64,000 nt of DNA from contig NZ_CBYO010000001.1 of NCBI RefSeq assembly GCF_000577245.1, positions 1-64,000 of the forward strand. Direction: 5' to 3'. A model generated the notes under the pieces. That model was not told where the DNA came from. It saw only the letters and a list, made by a program, of their open reading frames with translations, and did not search any database. Made by a program: the position numbers and the translations under genes. This DNA comes from Paucisalibacillus algeriensis. GTDB taxonomy: Bacteria > Bacillota > Bacilli > Bacillales > Amphibacillaceae. Of this stretch, positions 1 to 10,866 are shown piece by piece (position 1 is the first letter of the stretch; every line of letters starts with the position of its first letter).

Positions 1-95
<95 letters not shown>

Positions 96-162
96 GATTC
101 ATATCGAATAAACTCCATGTACTTTATATAGTGCATGAGCAAAATTAAATACTTTTTATTAT

Positions 163-239
<77 letters not shown>

Positions 240-315
240 AAAAAATTCAACTAACTGCGTCGAATTACTTCTTAGTTAATTGAATATCAGTAGTGCTGTA
301 AGTACAACCAAATTT

Positions 316-392
316 GGTCCGGTAGTTCAGTTGGTTAGAATGCCTGCCTGTCACGCAGGAGGTCGCGGGTTCGAGTCCCGTCCGGACCGCCA
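316..392 (+). tRNA. tRNA-Asp (GUC)
   Basis: A 77-nt cloverleaf with acceptor stem GGTCCGG/CCGGACC, anticodon GTC in the loop CUGUCAC, a standard T-loop and encoded CCA. The discriminator base is G, as expected for tRNA-Asp. Probably co-transcribed with the preceding tRNA. Confidence 0.95.
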
Positions 393-526
393 TTTAATTT
401 AATAATACATATTCAAACATGATTTCTAAGGAAATCATGTTTTTTGTTATTTTAAGTGTGGAAAATAGTATCTATTTCATCTTTTTGCTATCATTGATAT
501 ATCGTAAAGAAAGTATGGTGAGAGGT

Positions 527-1492
527 ATGGATGAGTTTTCATTTATTGGTTCAATTCAACAACCACACTACAGGCAATCCTCGCTTATAAAAGGAATAGG
601 TGATGATGCTGCTGTGTTTCGACCGCAGTACCAAGACCTAGTGACGGCAAAAGATATGTTTGTGGAAAATGTTCATTTTGCAAAACATACCATGCATCCA
701 TACCATATTGGTTACAAGGCACTTGCTGCAAATCTAAGTGATTTGGCAGCAATGGGTGCGAAACCTCTCTTTTACTTAGTAGGTATTTCTATTTCAGATA
801 GATGGTCATCAAGTGAAATTAATGAGATTTTTAGGGGAATGAAAAAAATAGCAGATACTTATAAAATTGATCTCATTGGTGGGGATACTGTCTCAGGTAA
901 GGAGTTGGTAATTTCCATTACTGTAATTGGAGATACTGATAAGGCAAGGTATAGAAGCTTAGCTAAAGAAGGCGATGTTATATTTGTAACTGGCACCCTT
1001 GGGGATTCCCAGGCTGGATTACATATCTTGAACAACCGTGGTATTTTTAGAGATGAAGATTATTATATGACCAGACACCAAATGCCTAGTCCAAGAGTTG
1101 AATTTTCTCAAGGTCTACAGAAAATTTCTAGACTTGCACTAAACGATATTAGTGATGGAATTGCCAGTGAGGCAAATGAAATTGCGGAAGCCTCAAAAGT
1201 ATCTATAATGATCTATGAGGATAGATTGCCAGTTCATCCTACCTTCATTCAATTTGATTCAGAACTACAAAATAAATGGAAACTTTTTGGTGGAGAAGAC
1301 TTTGAACTTCTGGGTGCCGTTCCAAAGCATGATTGGAAAAATGTGCAACAGGTTGCTAGTCAGTTGAAAGTACCAATTACAAAAATTGGCTATGTAAGCT
1401 CTAGGAACTCAGTTGGACAAGTTTTCCTACAACGAAAGAATGAAAAATTAGAGCGATTAGAGAAAAAGGGATATAACCACTTAAGTAGGTGA
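527..1492 (+). CDS. thiL: thiamine-monophosphate kinase ThiL
   Basis: ThiL phosphorylates thiamine monophosphate to thiamine diphosphate in the cytoplasm. The protein opens MDEFSFIGSI, like B. subtilis ThiL, followed by the GIGDDAAVF metal/nucleotide loop and the downstream GGDT motif. It is 321 aa, close to the family length. The open frame extends upstream to 419, but that extension is hydrophobic and unlike ThiL. The GGTGA sequence at 517-521, five bases before 527, supports this start; ATG at 515 is the alternative. Four bases separate its stop from tsaE, so it heads the thiL-tsaE-tsaB-rimI-tsaD operon, as in B. subtilis. Confidence 0.93.
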   Translation: MDEFSFIGSIQQPHYRQSSLIKGIGDDAAVFRPQYQDLVTAKDMFVENVHFAKHTMHPYHIGYKALAANLSDLAAMGAKPLFYLVGISISDRWSSSEINEIFRGMKKIADTYKIDLIGGDTVSGKELVISITVIGDTDKARYRSLAKEGDVIFVTGTLGDSQAGLHILNNRGIFRDEDYYMTRHQMPSPRVEFSQGLQKISRLALNDISDGIASEANEIAEASKVSIMIYEDRLPVHPTFIQFDSELQNKWKLFGGEDFELLGAVPKHDWKNVQQVASQLKVPITKIGYVSSRNSVGQVFLQRKNEKLERLEKKGYNHLSR

Positions 1493-1496
1493 AATT

Positions 1497-1952
1497 ATGG
1501 GAAAGAATATAATAGAAACATATTCGGCAGAAGATACAAAATCGTTAGCTGAAAAACTTGCTACCATACTTAAACCTGGGGATGTTTTAACATTAGAAGG
1601 TGATTTAGGGGCAGGGAAAACGACATTTACAAAAGGGATAGCAACAGGGCTTGGAATTAATAGGACGTTAAGTAGTCCTACTTTTACGATAGTCAAAGAA
1701 TATGAAGGAACCATCCCTCTTTATCATATGGATGTATATCGATTGGAAGGATCAGACGAAGATATTGGTTTTGACGAGTATTTTCATGGGGATGGAATTG
1801 CTGTAGTAGAGTGGGCACAGTTTATTGAAGATTACTTACCCCCTGAACGTTTAAATATTTCGATTAAGTATTTGGATGAAGAGTCAAGGGTAATCGAGTT
1901 TGAACCTGTTGGAGAACATTTTCAAAAGGTTGTAAAAGCAATTATAGGTTAG
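1497..1952 (+). CDS. tsaE: tRNA t6A biosynthesis ATPase TsaE
   Basis: TsaE is the small ATPase that works with TsaB and TsaD to transfer threonylcarbamoyl onto A37 of ANN-decoding tRNAs. The 151-aa protein has the P-loop GDLGAGKTTFTKG near residues 36-48, then the SSPTF and YHMDVYRL motifs typical of the family. A GGTGA Shine-Dalgarno overlaps the thiL stop codon. Its place next to tsaB and tsaD confirms the assignment. Confidence 0.95.
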   Translation: MGKNIIETYSAEDTKSLAEKLATILKPGDVLTLEGDLGAGKTTFTKGIATGLGINRTLSSPTFTIVKEYEGTIPLYHMDVYRLEGSDEDIGFDEYFHGDGIAVVEWAQFIEDYLPPERLNISIKYLDEESRVIEFEPVGEHFQKVVKAIIG

Positions 1953-1978
1953 ATTTGTTTTAAGAAGGAGTTACATAA

Positions 1979-2683
1979 ATGTACATACTTGCCATTGACA
2001 CGTCAAATCAAGCATTAGGTGTCGCGTTATTAAGGGACAATGAACTAGTAGGAGAAATCGTAACAAACATAGCGAAAAATCATTCCATCAGATTAATGCC
2101 TGCCGTTGATTATCTAATGAGGGAAGTAAATATCACACCTGAGCAGTTAGATAAAATTGTTGTTGCAAAGGGCCCAGGATCTTATACTGGAGTAAGGATA
2201 GGACTTACCACAGCTAAAACGTTAGCATGGTCTTTAAATATACCTATTGTAGGGGTATCAAGTCTGGAAGCATTGGCATATCGGGCTAAGTTTTCTAACG
2301 CCATTATTTGCCCATTTTTCGATGCTAGAAGAGGATTAGTGTATACAGGATTATACGAAATCAAGGACGGTAATATGGTGCTTGTAGATAAAGAGCGAAA
2401 TATTCTATTTTCAGAATGGCTTGATCACCTAGTAGAAAAAAAGAAAAAAGTTGTGTTCTTAAGTCCAGATATAGAAAAGCATACAGAATTAATCCAATCA
2501 AAATTAGAGGATTATGCGGAAATACCAAAAATGGCTTATCATATTGCCAAGCCTTCTGACTTGGCATTGGCAGCTTCTGATAAAGAGATTGATGACACAC
2601 ATACATTAACACCAAATTATTTACGTCTAGCTGAAGCAGAGGTCAACTGGATAAAGACTCAAAAGGAAAAACAAAATGGCTGA
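1979..2683 (+). CDS. tsaB: tRNA t6A biosynthesis protein TsaB
   Basis: TsaB is an ASKHA-fold paralogue of TsaD and the scaffold that binds TsaD in t6A synthesis. The 234-aa protein starts MYILAIDTSNQALG and carries the GPGSYTGVRIGL motif near residue 62, both diagnostic. An AAGGAG site precedes the ATG. It overlaps rimI by 8 bases, implying translational coupling. Confidence 0.95.
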   Translation: MYILAIDTSNQALGVALLRDNELVGEIVTNIAKNHSIRLMPAVDYLMREVNITPEQLDKIVVAKGPGSYTGVRIGLTTAKTLAWSLNIPIVGVSSLEALAYRAKFSNAIICPFFDARRGLVYTGLYEIKDGNMVLVDKERNILFSEWLDHLVEKKKKVVFLSPDIEKHTELIQSKLEDYAEIPKMAYHIAKPSDLALAASDKEIDDTHTLTPNYLRLAEAEVNWIKTQKEKQNG

Positions 2684-3122
2684 ATTAACAATTCGTAAGA
2701 TGGAGTTAGACGATATACACCAAGTAATGTTTGTAGAAATTGCTTCCTTTACCTCTCCATGGACGGAAGAAATTTTTAAACAGGAACTAATAGAGAACCA
2801 ACATGCTCATTACTATATCATGACGATAGATGAGAAAATTATTGGTTATGTTGGAATGTGGATCGTCTTAGATGATGCACAGATAACTAATATTGCAGTA
2901 CTACCCGGGTTCAGAGGACAGAAGCTAGGAGAAAGGTTATTCCGTTTTGCTATGCAGAAAGCGATTAGTTTAGGAGTAACTCGATTATCTTTAGAAGTAA
3001 GGGTAACAAATGTAGTTGCACAGAAAATGTATCGTAAGTTTGGCCTTGTTCCCGGAGGTATTCGAAAAAATTATTATACGGACAATCATGAAGATGCGAT
3101 TGTAATGTGGGTGAATTTATGA
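2676..3122 (+). CDS. rimI: ribosomal protein S18 N-acetyltransferase RimI
   Basis: A GNAT-fold acetyltransferase of 148 aa. The acetyl-CoA loop reads [10 protein letters not shown] (about residues 79-88), preceded by the ITNIAVLP strand and followed by [19 protein letters not shown]. RimI acetylates the alanine N-terminus of S18, and related enzymes can have wider targets. Coupled to tsaB and tsaD by short overlaps, the usual Firmicute order. Confidence 0.92.
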   Translation: MAELTIRKMELDDIHQVMFVEIASFTSPWTEEIFKQELIENQHAHYYIMTIDEKIIGYVGMWIVLDDAQITNIAVLPGFRGQKLGERLFRFAMQKAISLGVTRLSLEVRVTNVVAQKMYRKFGLVPGGIRKNYYTDNHEDAIVMWVNL

Positions 3123-4129
3123 TGAATGAAACTTATATACTTGGAATTGAAACAAGCTGTGATGAGACAGCTGTTGCTATTATAAAAAATGGTAGGGAAA
3201 CTATCTCCAATGTGGTTGCTTCACAAATTGAGAGCCATAAACGTTTTGGAGGAGTCGTTCCGGAGATTGCTTCAAGACATCATGTGGAACAAATTACTTT
3301 AGTATTAGAAGAGGCTTTTAAAGAGGCAGGGTTAAGTTGGGATGACATTGATGCTATTGCAGTAACAGAAGGTCCTGGTTTAGTTGGTGCATTACTAATT
3401 GGGGTCAACGCTGCAAAGGCTTTAGCATTTGCAAAAAACAAGCCTCTAGTTGGCGTCCATCATATAGCGGGACATATTTATGCGAATCGCTTAGAAGAGG
3501 AATTTCAATTTCCACTACTCGCTTTGATTGTTTCTGGTGGCCATACGGAGCTAGTTTTGATGCGAGATCATGGTCAATATGAGGTAATAGGGGAAACACG
3601 TGATGATGCGGCTGGTGAAGCGTATGATAAGGTTGCTAGAATGTTAAGCCTTCCTTATCCTGGTGGGCCGCATATTGATCGGTTAGCAGCTAAGGGTGAG
3701 GAAAACATTGAATTTCCTCGGGCATGGTTAGAAGAAGGCAGTTTTGATTTTAGTTTTAGTGGGTTAAAATCAGCAGTTATTAACAAAATCCACAATGCTA
3801 AACAAAAAGGAGAACCATTAAAAGAGGAAGATATTGCTGCAAGCTTTCAAGCAAGTGTCATTGATGTGTTAGTAACAAAAACTGTAAAAGCAGCACAACA
3901 GTATCATGTAAAGCAAGTTATTGTGGCTGGCGGTGTTGCTGCAAATAAAGGCTTAAGACAAGAGCTAGAAGCTAAGTTTTCTGAGACTGACATTCCTTTA
4001 TTAATACCGCCATTAAGGCTATGTACAGACAATGCAGCGATGATTGCTGCAGCTGGAACAATCAATTTTGAACAAGGAAAACGGTCCGGACTAGCTTTAA
4101 ATGCAAACCCATCATTACTATTACGATAA
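3119..4129 (+). CDS. tsaD: tRNA N6-adenosine threonylcarbamoyltransferase TsaD
   Basis: TsaD (formerly Gcp/YdiE) transfers the threonylcarbamoyl group to tRNA A37. The protein begins [21 protein letters not shown] and holds the metal-binding [10 protein letters not shown] motif, the SGGHTEL strand, and [10 protein letters not shown] near the C-terminus. I chose ATG 3119, which overlaps the rimI stop in ATGA and has GGGTGA four bases upstream. A GTG at 3107 in the same frame lacks a ribosome site. Length 336 aa, standard. Last gene of the operon, followed by a terminator. Confidence 0.95.
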   Translation: MMNETYILGIETSCDETAVAIIKNGRETISNVVASQIESHKRFGGVVPEIASRHHVEQITLVLEEAFKEAGLSWDDIDAIAVTEGPGLVGALLIGVNAAKALAFAKNKPLVGVHHIAGHIYANRLEEEFQFPLLALIVSGGHTELVLMRDHGQYEVIGETRDDAAGEAYDKVARMLSLPYPGGPHIDRLAAKGEENIEFPRAWLEEGSFDFSFSGLKSAVINKIHNAKQKGEPLKEEDIAASFQASVIDVLVTKTVKAAQQYHVKQVIVAGGVAANKGLRQELEAKFSETDIPLLIPPLRLCTDNAAMIAAAGTINFEQGKRSGLALNANPSLLLR

Positions 4130-4130
4130 A

Positions 4131-4159
4131 AATATCCACAGGTGTGTGGATATTTTTTT
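4131..4159 (+). terminator. terminator after tsaD
   Basis: AATATCCACA and TGTGGATATT form a 10-bp stem around a GGTG loop, followed by a run of T. It ends the thiL-tsaD operon. Both arms also resemble DnaA boxes (TGTGGATA), joining the cluster just downstream. Confidence 0.85.
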
Positions 4160-4200
4160 GTGATTATTAATTATAAGCGGTTTAGTATGTTGATAATATC

Positions 4201-4295
4201 TGTGCATAACTCTCAATTTACTTGTGGATATTGTGCATAACTTTGTTGATAACCGGTATAATGGGGGTTCTATGGTGGATAACTTTTGTGGATAT
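4201..4295 (+). promoter_or_regulatory. DnaA-box cluster
   Basis: Within 95 bp there are two perfect DnaA boxes, TGTGCATAA at 4201-4209 and 4232-4240. There are also four single-mismatch boxes: TGTGGATAT at 4223 and 4287, TGTTGATAA at 4244, GGTGGATAA at 4274. All face the same way. In B. subtilis the gcp(tsaD)-ydiF intergenic region is one of the chromosomal DnaA-box clusters that titrate DnaA, and this is the same intergenic position. The function here is inferred from that match. Confidence 0.75.
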
Positions 4296-4390
4296 ACAGT
4301 ATTAATACTTCTGACGAAGGAATGGTTATAATTTCCAAATAATTGTATAATGAAGTGGGGCTAAATGGCTTTAAAAGGAGAGAAGAAACG

Positions 4391-4828
4391 ATGAGAAAAG
4401 TCTATAAGTTTGTAGTTCTTTTCAGCATCCCAATATTATTAATAGCATGTAGTGTTGATAAGGATGCAGATTTAGATTCTGCTTTTAAGGGAACACAGAA
4501 GATTGATATCTTTTTATCCCATAATAAAGAGGTACTAACTACAATTTCAGATGAAAGAGATATTGCGGACTTTGTAAAGGAACTTCGGTTAGATGATTGG
4601 AAAATCGAAAAAGCTTCTGCTGATGCTACTGTGGAAAAACAATTCAAACTATATCAGACTGAAACAGTGAAAATTGGGAAATCGAGCTCAGACAAAAAGG
4701 AATTAAAAGAGGTTGGTAAATTTATAACGTATCAAGATATCCCATACGTAGACCTTCATATAAAAAATATAAAACTTAGTTTCAAAGTTCCAGAAGAAGT
4801 AGGAGCATATCTTTCTAATTATAAATAA
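4391..4828 (+). CDS. putative small lipoprotein
   Basis: A 145-aa protein with a classic lipoprotein signal: MRKVYKF, a hydrophobic stretch, then the lipobox LLIAC with Cys at about residue 20. The mature part is charged and has no motif I recognise. I chose ATG 4391 because AAAGGAG at 4374-4380 precedes it and the signal peptide begins there; the open frame reaches back to 4343. It stands alone between tsaD and the convergent ABC-F gene. Predicted to be anchored to the outer face of the membrane; role unknown. Confidence 0.8.
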   Translation: MRKVYKFVVLFSIPILLIACSVDKDADLDSAFKGTQKIDIFLSHNKEVLTTISDERDIADFVKELRLDDWKIEKASADATVEKQFKLYQTETVKIGKSSSDKKELKEVGKFITYQDIPYVDLHIKNIKLSFKVPEEVGAYLSNYK

Positions 4829-4832
4829 AAAA

Positions 4833-4861
4833 ATGGCAGGCTGATATACTCAACCTGCCAT
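4833..4861 (-). terminator. terminator of the ABC-F gene
   Basis: ATGGCAGG and CCTGCCAT form an 8-bp stem. On the minus strand it is followed by a run of seven T. It lies four bases past the ABC-F stop codon; on the plus strand there is no T-run, so it mainly serves the minus-strand gene. Confidence 0.8.
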
Positions 4862-4864
4862 TCG

Positions 4865-6787
4865 TTATTCTTCCTGTAATAGGGTCCATTCTTCCATTAA
4901 CTTCTCAATATCCTGTTTGACTTCATTTGTCTTATTCGTATATTCCAATGCCTTTTCATGATTTTCATAAACTTCGGGTTCTGTCATTTTTTCTTCCAGT
5001 AACGCTAGTTTCTCTTCTAGGTTCTCAATCTCTTCCTCTAACCTGGTAATTTGGCGTTCGCGTTTTCGCTTTTCACTTTGACGTTTCTTCTCCTCTTTAA
5101 AGTCTAACTTCTTATCATTAGCCTCCTTGGAGATATTTTCTTCTGCTTGTAAACGTTCCAGTTCAGCTTCTTCTTGTTTTTTGTCTAGGTAGTAATCATA
5201 ATCACCTAGGTAGACAGTAGCCCCGTCTTTCTGCATTTCTACTACTTTATCAGCAATCTTGTTAATAAAGTATCGGTCATGAGAGACAAAGATGATTGTC
5301 CCAGGAAAATCAATAAGGGCAGCTTCTAGAATTTCTTTACTGTCGATATCAAGGTGGTTAGTAGGCTCATCTAGTATTAATAAGTTTGCCTTTTGCATGC
5401 GAAGCTTTGCTAGGGCTACTCGGGCCTTCTCTCCACCACTAAGGGATTGTACAGGCTTTAGCACATCGTCACCAGAAAATAAAAAGTTACCAAGCACGGT
5501 ACGAATATCTTTTTCATTCACATGAGGATATTCATCCCAAAGCTCATTTAATACGGTCTTATGAGAACTTAGATTTGCTTGCTCTTGGTCATAGTATCCA
5601 ATTTGAACATTGGTTCCTAGTTGAATTGATCCCTCCGAGGGATTCAGTTTTCCAAGGATATTTTTTAGTAAGGTAGTCTTTCCAACCCCATTAGGACCAA
5701 CTAATGCAATACTCTCCCCACGGGACACATGGATGGATAAGTTCTTAAAAATTGGTTCTGCTTCGCCTTCATAATGAAAAGAGAGGTCATCAATTTTTAA
5801 TACATCATTTCCAGTACGCTTTGTGATTTCAAAGGTTATGGATGCAGAAGATTCATCGCCCAAGGGTCTATCTATTCGATCCATCTTCTCAAGCTGTTTT
5901 CTTCTACTTTGAGCACGCTTCGTTGTGGAGGCTCTTACAATATTTTTCTGTATGAATTCTTCTAATTTCTTTATTTCCGATTGTTGCTTATCAAATTCTT
6001 TCATCTCTTGCTCATAATTTAAAGCCTTTTGATGAAGAAACTCACTATACGAACCATGGTATTTCTTGGTTCGATGTCTCGAAACTTCATATACAATCGA
6101 TACAGTCTTATCAAGAAAGTATCGGTCATGGGAAACAATAACTACTGCACCAGGATAAGAGGATAGGTATTTTTCCAGCCAGGATAATGTTTCTATATCT
6201 AAATGGTTAGTAGGCTCATCTAAAATAAGTAAGTTTGGCTTTTTAAGTAATAGTTTTCCTAAAGCAAGGCGAGTCTTTTGTCCACCACTCAACTCATTAA
6301 TGGGAGTTTGGTCGTCATAGTCTAAAAAGTTTAATCCGGATAGAACAGCTTTTATTTCAGACTCATAACTATAGCCCCCATTTGTTTCAAACTCCTGTTG
6401 TAAACGATCATATTCTGATAATAGTTTAGTTTGCTCCTTGGGCTCTAGTAGATTTACATCGGCCATTTTTGCTTCCATATTCCGTATCTTTTTTTCTTGT
6501 TGAATCAATCCCGAGAAGACTTCTAACATTTCATTCCAGATGGTATTATTAGACTCTAAGCCTGTATGCTGGGAAAGGTAGCCTAAAGTAAGATCCTTTG
6601 GCTTTATTAATTCTCCAGAATCATAGGTCATTTCACCGGCCATAATCTTTAATAATGTCGATTTTCCTGCACCGTTACGGCCAACAATAGCAACTCTATC
6701 TTTATCTTTAATTTCTATTTTAATATTCGCTAGTATTTCCTCAGCACCGAATGATTTCGTTATATCATTTAATTGCATGATTATCAT
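4865..6787 (-). CDS. ydiF: ABC-F family ATPase (YdiF-type)
   Basis: A soluble twin-ATPase of the ABC-F family, whose members act on the ribosome during translation. It is about 640 aa with no membrane segments. Walker A motifs are GRNGAGKST (N-terminal half) and GPNGVGKTT (C-terminal half); signature motifs are LSGGQKTRLA and LSGGEKARVA; both Walker B motifs end DEPTNHLD. A charged coiled coil occupies the last 90 residues or so. Start chosen at ATG 6787, five bases after GAGGTGA, rather than the upstream GTG. The position between tsaD and rex matches ydiF of B. subtilis. The exact substrate state is not known from sequence. Confidence 0.9.
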   Translation of the reverse strand: MIIMQLNDITKSFGAEEILANIKIEIKDKDRVAIVGRNGAGKSTLLKIMAGEMTYDSGELIKPKDLTLGYLSQHTGLESNNTIWNEMLEVFSGLIQQEKKIRNMEAKMADVNLLEPKEQTKLLSEYDRLQQEFETNGGYSYESEIKAVLSGLNFLDYDDQTPINELSGGQKTRLALGKLLLKKPNLLILDEPTNHLDIETLSWLEKYLSSYPGAVVIVSHDRYFLDKTVSIVYEVSRHRTKKYHGSYSEFLHQKALNYEQEMKEFDKQQSEIKKLEEFIQKNIVRASTTKRAQSRRKQLEKMDRIDRPLGDESSASITFEITKRTGNDVLKIDDLSFHYEGEAEPIFKNLSIHVSRGESIALVGPNGVGKTTLLKNILGKLNPSEGSIQLGTNVQIGYYDQEQANLSSHKTVLNELWDEYPHVNEKDIRTVLGNFLFSGDDVLKPVQSLSGGEKARVALAKLRMQKANLLILDEPTNHLDIDSKEILEAALIDFPGTIIFVSHDRYFINKIADKVVEMQKDGATVYLGDYDYYLDKKQEEAELERLQAEENISKEANDKKLDFKEEKKRQSEKRKRERQITRLEEEIENLEEKLALLEEKMTEPEVYENHEKALEYTNKTNEVKQDIEKLMEEWTLLQEE

Positions 6788-6851
6788 ATTTGTCACCTCT
6801 AGTAGCTTCAGTTTATCTAATCTTTAGGATTCGGGCAATATAATTGTCAAT

Positions 6852-6869
6852 TTGTGAAAAATATCACGA
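6852..6869 (+). promoter_or_regulatory. probable Rex operator
   Basis: TTGTGAAAAATATCACGA is close to the Rex consensus TTGTGA-N6-TCACAA, with one mismatch in the right arm. It lies in the divergent region between ydiF and rex, about 105 bp before the rex start. It suggests autoregulation of rex by the NADH/NAD+ ratio, and possibly an effect on ydiF. Confidence 0.65.
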
Positions 6870-6973
6870 CTTATTTTGAAAAATTTGTTAAAATAGAATT
6901 AATGAAGAAAATGTACCGTTCATAAGATGTTTCTTCTTAGACATACTAGGACTGATAGTAAGGAGGAAATCAG

Positions 6974-7621
6974 TTGGAACAAAATAAAATTCCACAGGCT
7001 ACTGCGAAAAGACTCCCGTTATATTATCGATTTTTGAATAATTTACAAATGCAGGGAAAAACACGTGTTTCTTCTAAGGAATTAAGTGAAGCTGTAAAAG
7101 TAGACTCAGCTACTATTCGAAGAGACTTTTCTTACTTCGGTGCTCTTGGTAAGAAGGGCTATGGGTATAATGTTGAATACTTACTAGGTTTTTTTAGAAA
7201 GACCTTAGATCAGGATGAACTTACGGATGTGGCATTAATTGGAGTAGGTAATCTAGGTACAGCTTTTTTAAACTATAACTTTACTAAAAATAATAATACA
7301 AAGATCGTTTTAGCTTTTGATGCGGATCCAAATAAGTCAGGAAAAGAGATTGGCGGAGTACCAATCTTTCATATTGATGATTTAGAAGAAAAGTTAGGGA
7401 ATGTGAAGGTTGCAATCTTGACTATTCCAGCTACAGAAGCAGATCGCGTAACGGAACGCTTGGTTTCTAAAGGTATTAAAGGGATTTTAAACTTTACACC
7501 AGCACGAATTTCCGTGCCTGATGATGTTCGGGTACATCATATTGATTTAGCGATTGAATTACAAGCCCTGGTATATTTCTTAAAGCATTATCCACTAGAT
7601 ACGAAAGAAGAGGTTCTTTAA
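6974..7621 (+). CDS. rex: redox-sensing transcriptional repressor Rex
   Basis: Rex represses fermentation and anaerobic genes and leaves DNA when NADH rises. The 215-aa protein has a winged helix over residues 1-80 ([27 protein letters not shown]) and a Rossmann NAD-binding half with [12 protein letters not shown] near residue 90. The start is TTG at 6974, with AAGGAGG placed well upstream; no ATG or GTG fits. The neighbourhood ydiF-rex-ydiK-ydiL-groES is that of B. subtilis, without the moaC and tatAC genes found there. Confidence 0.96.
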   Translation: MEQNKIPQATAKRLPLYYRFLNNLQMQGKTRVSSKELSEAVKVDSATIRRDFSYFGALGKKGYGYNVEYLLGFFRKTLDQDELTDVALIGVGNLGTAFLNYNFTKNNNTKIVLAFDADPNKSGKEIGGVPIFHIDDLEEKLGNVKVAILTIPATEADRVTERLVSKGIKGILNFTPARISVPDDVRVHHIDLAIELQALVYFLKHYPLDTKEEVL

Positions 7622-7643
7622 GCCTCAGTAGAAAACCAAGAAA

Positions 7644-7680
7644 GGGTAGCACTTTACTAGTGCTACCCCTTCTTTATTTT
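7644..7680 (+). terminator. terminator after rex
   Basis: GGGTAGCACT and AGTGCTACCC form a 10-bp stem, followed by TTCTTTATTTTTTTT. The stop codon of convergent ydiK lies inside the right arm, so the hairpin separates convergent transcription units. Confidence 0.88.
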
Positions 7681-7863
7681 TTTTATTTTGTAATGTAAAC
7701 GCAAATACCGAATACCGGCTCCGAAATCTAATGTTGCAATTAGAGCTAGTAGAATGGTAATAAAATTCCAAATGGTTTCGTCTGCACTTTGAATAGCTGC
7801 GTATATAAAAAGTATTCCCATAGCAAAATAGATGAGGGCCATGGTTCTAGCGGTGATTCTCAT
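7663..7863 (-). CDS. ydiK: small membrane protein YdiK (DUF4305)
   Basis: A 66-aa protein with two hydrophobic segments (about residues 8-24 and 33-50) and a basic tail ending KIKKIKKG. It matches the DUF4305/YdiK type in size, composition and place beside ydiL. Probably a two-pass inner-membrane protein; function unknown. It lies six bases after ydiL on the same strand, so the two are co-transcribed. Confidence 0.85.
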   Translation of the reverse strand: MRITARTMALIYFAMGILFIYAAIQSADETIWNFITILLALIATLDFGAGIRYLRLHYKIKKIKKG

Positions 7864-7869
7864 AGCTTA

Positions 7870-8583
7870 TTAACCTCCGATTAGAATCATTTGCACTTGA
7901 TTCCATTGTTGCTGGATTTTTTCTATATCTTCAGGGGTCAAGGAAAACTGAACGATGACAGAGATAGAGTTTAAGGCCATATGCACAATAATCGGAACAA
8001 GGATTTTTTTCGTTTTCACATATAAAAAAGCAAAAACAAAACCCATGGATGCGTAGATTAAAATGTGCTCCAAGCCTTCATGAATAATCCCAAATATAAA
8101 TGCCGATAGTAAAGCAGCTACAAAAAAGTTTGTACGCTTATATAAGGAACCGAAAATGATTTTTCGGAAAATAACCTCTTCTAATATCGGTGCGATTATT
8201 GCAGGAATGATTGCAAATAAGGGAATAGTACGTGTTATATTCATTATACCCTGCGTATTTTCGGAACCAGGTTCCATACCAAATATGTTTGTTTCAATAG
8301 TAACCGCAACTGCTTGTGCTACATAGGCCATTATTACCCCTAAGATAGACCATAGCACGATATCAACAGTAAACAAACTACTTCTTGTCTGTGCCATTTT
8401 CATATCTGGCTTCATTAGAATTAAAACAATAATTAAACCAATTGTAAAACTAAATATAGAATAGTATATCGATGCTTCCAAAATATATTCCGGGATAATA
8501 GGCTTGAAAATGAGTATAAAAAGTGCACCTGAAAGTTGCATGATGATGTAGGTAAGGATGACCCACCAGTAACGTTTAGGCAA
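7870..8583 (-). CDS. ydiL: CPBP-family membrane protease YdiL
   Basis: An intramembrane metalloprotease-like protein of the CPBP (CAAX protease/bacteriocin-processing, Abi) family, about 237 aa with several membrane helices. Family motifs are visible: EEVIFRKIIFGSLYKR (paired Glu plus Arg), FGIIHE, and a late HMALNS histidine. The open frame reaches back to 8727. I chose TTG at 8583: AAGGAG lies nine bases upstream, and the product then begins MPKRYWWVILTYIIMQ, very like YdiL. The longer version would run into the groES promoter region. Substrate unknown. Confidence 0.85.
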   Translation of the reverse strand: MPKRYWWVILTYIIMQLSGALFILIFKPIIPEYILEASIYYSIFSFTIGLIIVLILMKPDMKMAQTRSSLFTVDIVLWSILGVIMAYVAQAVAVTIETNIFGMEPGSENTQGIMNITRTIPLFAIIPAIIAPILEEVIFRKIIFGSLYKRTNFFVAALLSAFIFGIIHEGLEHILIYASMGFVFAFLYVKTKKILVPIIVHMALNSISVIVQFSLTPEDIEKIQQQWNQVQMILIGG

Positions 8584-8721
8584 AAGTTTCAGCTCCTTAA
8601 AGTCTACGTAGTTTACAATCTTAAGGAAAAAATTGATTCCTGTGTATTTTATCATATTCAAGCTGTACATTATAATAGAATCAACTTGGACAAGAAAAAT
8701 AAAAATTACATAACACAATAC

Positions 8722-8750
8722 TTGCAAAACGAAGAGAAATTATTTATTAT
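8722..8750 (+). promoter_or_regulatory. groESL promoter
   Basis: TTGCAA (8722-8727), a 17-bp spacer and TATTAT (8745-8750) form a sigma-A type promoter just before the CIRCE element. TATAAT at 8748 with a 20-bp spacer is a less likely alternative for the -10 box. Confidence 0.7.
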
Positions 8751-8761
8751 AATAATTGGAA

Positions 8762-8788
8762 TTAGCACTCGATATAAGAGAGTGCTAA
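8762..8788 (+). promoter_or_regulatory. CIRCE operator (HrcA site)
   Basis: TTAGCACTC, nine bases, then GAGTGCTAA: a perfect CIRCE inverted repeat. HrcA represses groESL here and is released on heat shock. It sits between the promoter and groES, at about the transcription start. Confidence 0.97.
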
Positions 8789-8829
8789 CAAATAAAAAAT
8801 AATGGAAAAGAATTAAGGAGGTTTTCTTC

Positions 8830-9114
8830 ATGATTAAACCACTAGGAGATCGTGTAGTTATCGAGCTTGTTGAGCAAGAAGAAAAAACGGCAAGCGGAAT
8901 TGTACTTCCAGACTCTGCAAAAGAAAAGCCACAAGAAGGTAGAATTGTTGCGGTTGGTACTGGCCGAGTAACAGATAGTGGAGAAAGAGTTGCACTTGAA
9001 GTTTCAGAAGGAGATCGTATTATCTTCTCGAAATTTGCTGGAACAGAAGTGAAGTACGATGGACAAGAATACTTAATTCTACGTGAAAGTGATATTTTAG
9101 CTGTAGTTGAATAA
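8830..9114 (+). CDS. groES: co-chaperonin GroES
   Basis: The 94-aa lid of the GroEL folding chamber. It begins [12 protein letters not shown], has the mobile loop [21 protein letters not shown] at about residues 17-37, and ends [19 protein letters not shown] lies upstream of the ATG. First gene of the CIRCE-controlled operon; groEL follows after 46 bases. Confidence 0.98.
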   Translation: MIKPLGDRVVIELVEQEEKTASGIVLPDSAKEKPQEGRIVAVGTGRVTDSGERVALEVSEGDRIIFSKFAGTEVKYDGQEYLILRESDILAVVE

Positions 9115-9133
9115 AAATTTATACTTATGATAA

Positions 9134-10815
<1,682 letters not shown>

Positions 10816-10838
10816 TATAAGTAAGGTGAGAGTGTTTT

Positions 10839-10855
10839 GCTAACATTTTGCTAAC
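10839..10855 (+). other. integrase arm-type site pair
   Basis: Two GCTAAC hexamers at 10839 and 10850, 11 bp apart, in the context TTTTGCTAACATTTTGCTAAC. The same pair recurs at 22561, 24013 and 33713. Short directly repeated sites like this beside an integrase 3' end are typical of arm sites bound by tyrosine recombinases. The role is inferred. Confidence 0.5.
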
Positions 10856-10866
10856 ATTGAGGTTTA

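Noticed and set aside
419-526. Longer ThiL starting at 419
   Set aside because: The extra 36 residues are hydrophobic, unlike ThiL, and start only 27 bases after the tRNA-Asp gene.
8584-8727. N-terminal extension of YdiL up to 8727
   Set aside because: It runs into the groES promoter region and lacks a ribosome site, whereas TTG 8583 has AAGGAG and gives the expected YdiL N-terminus.
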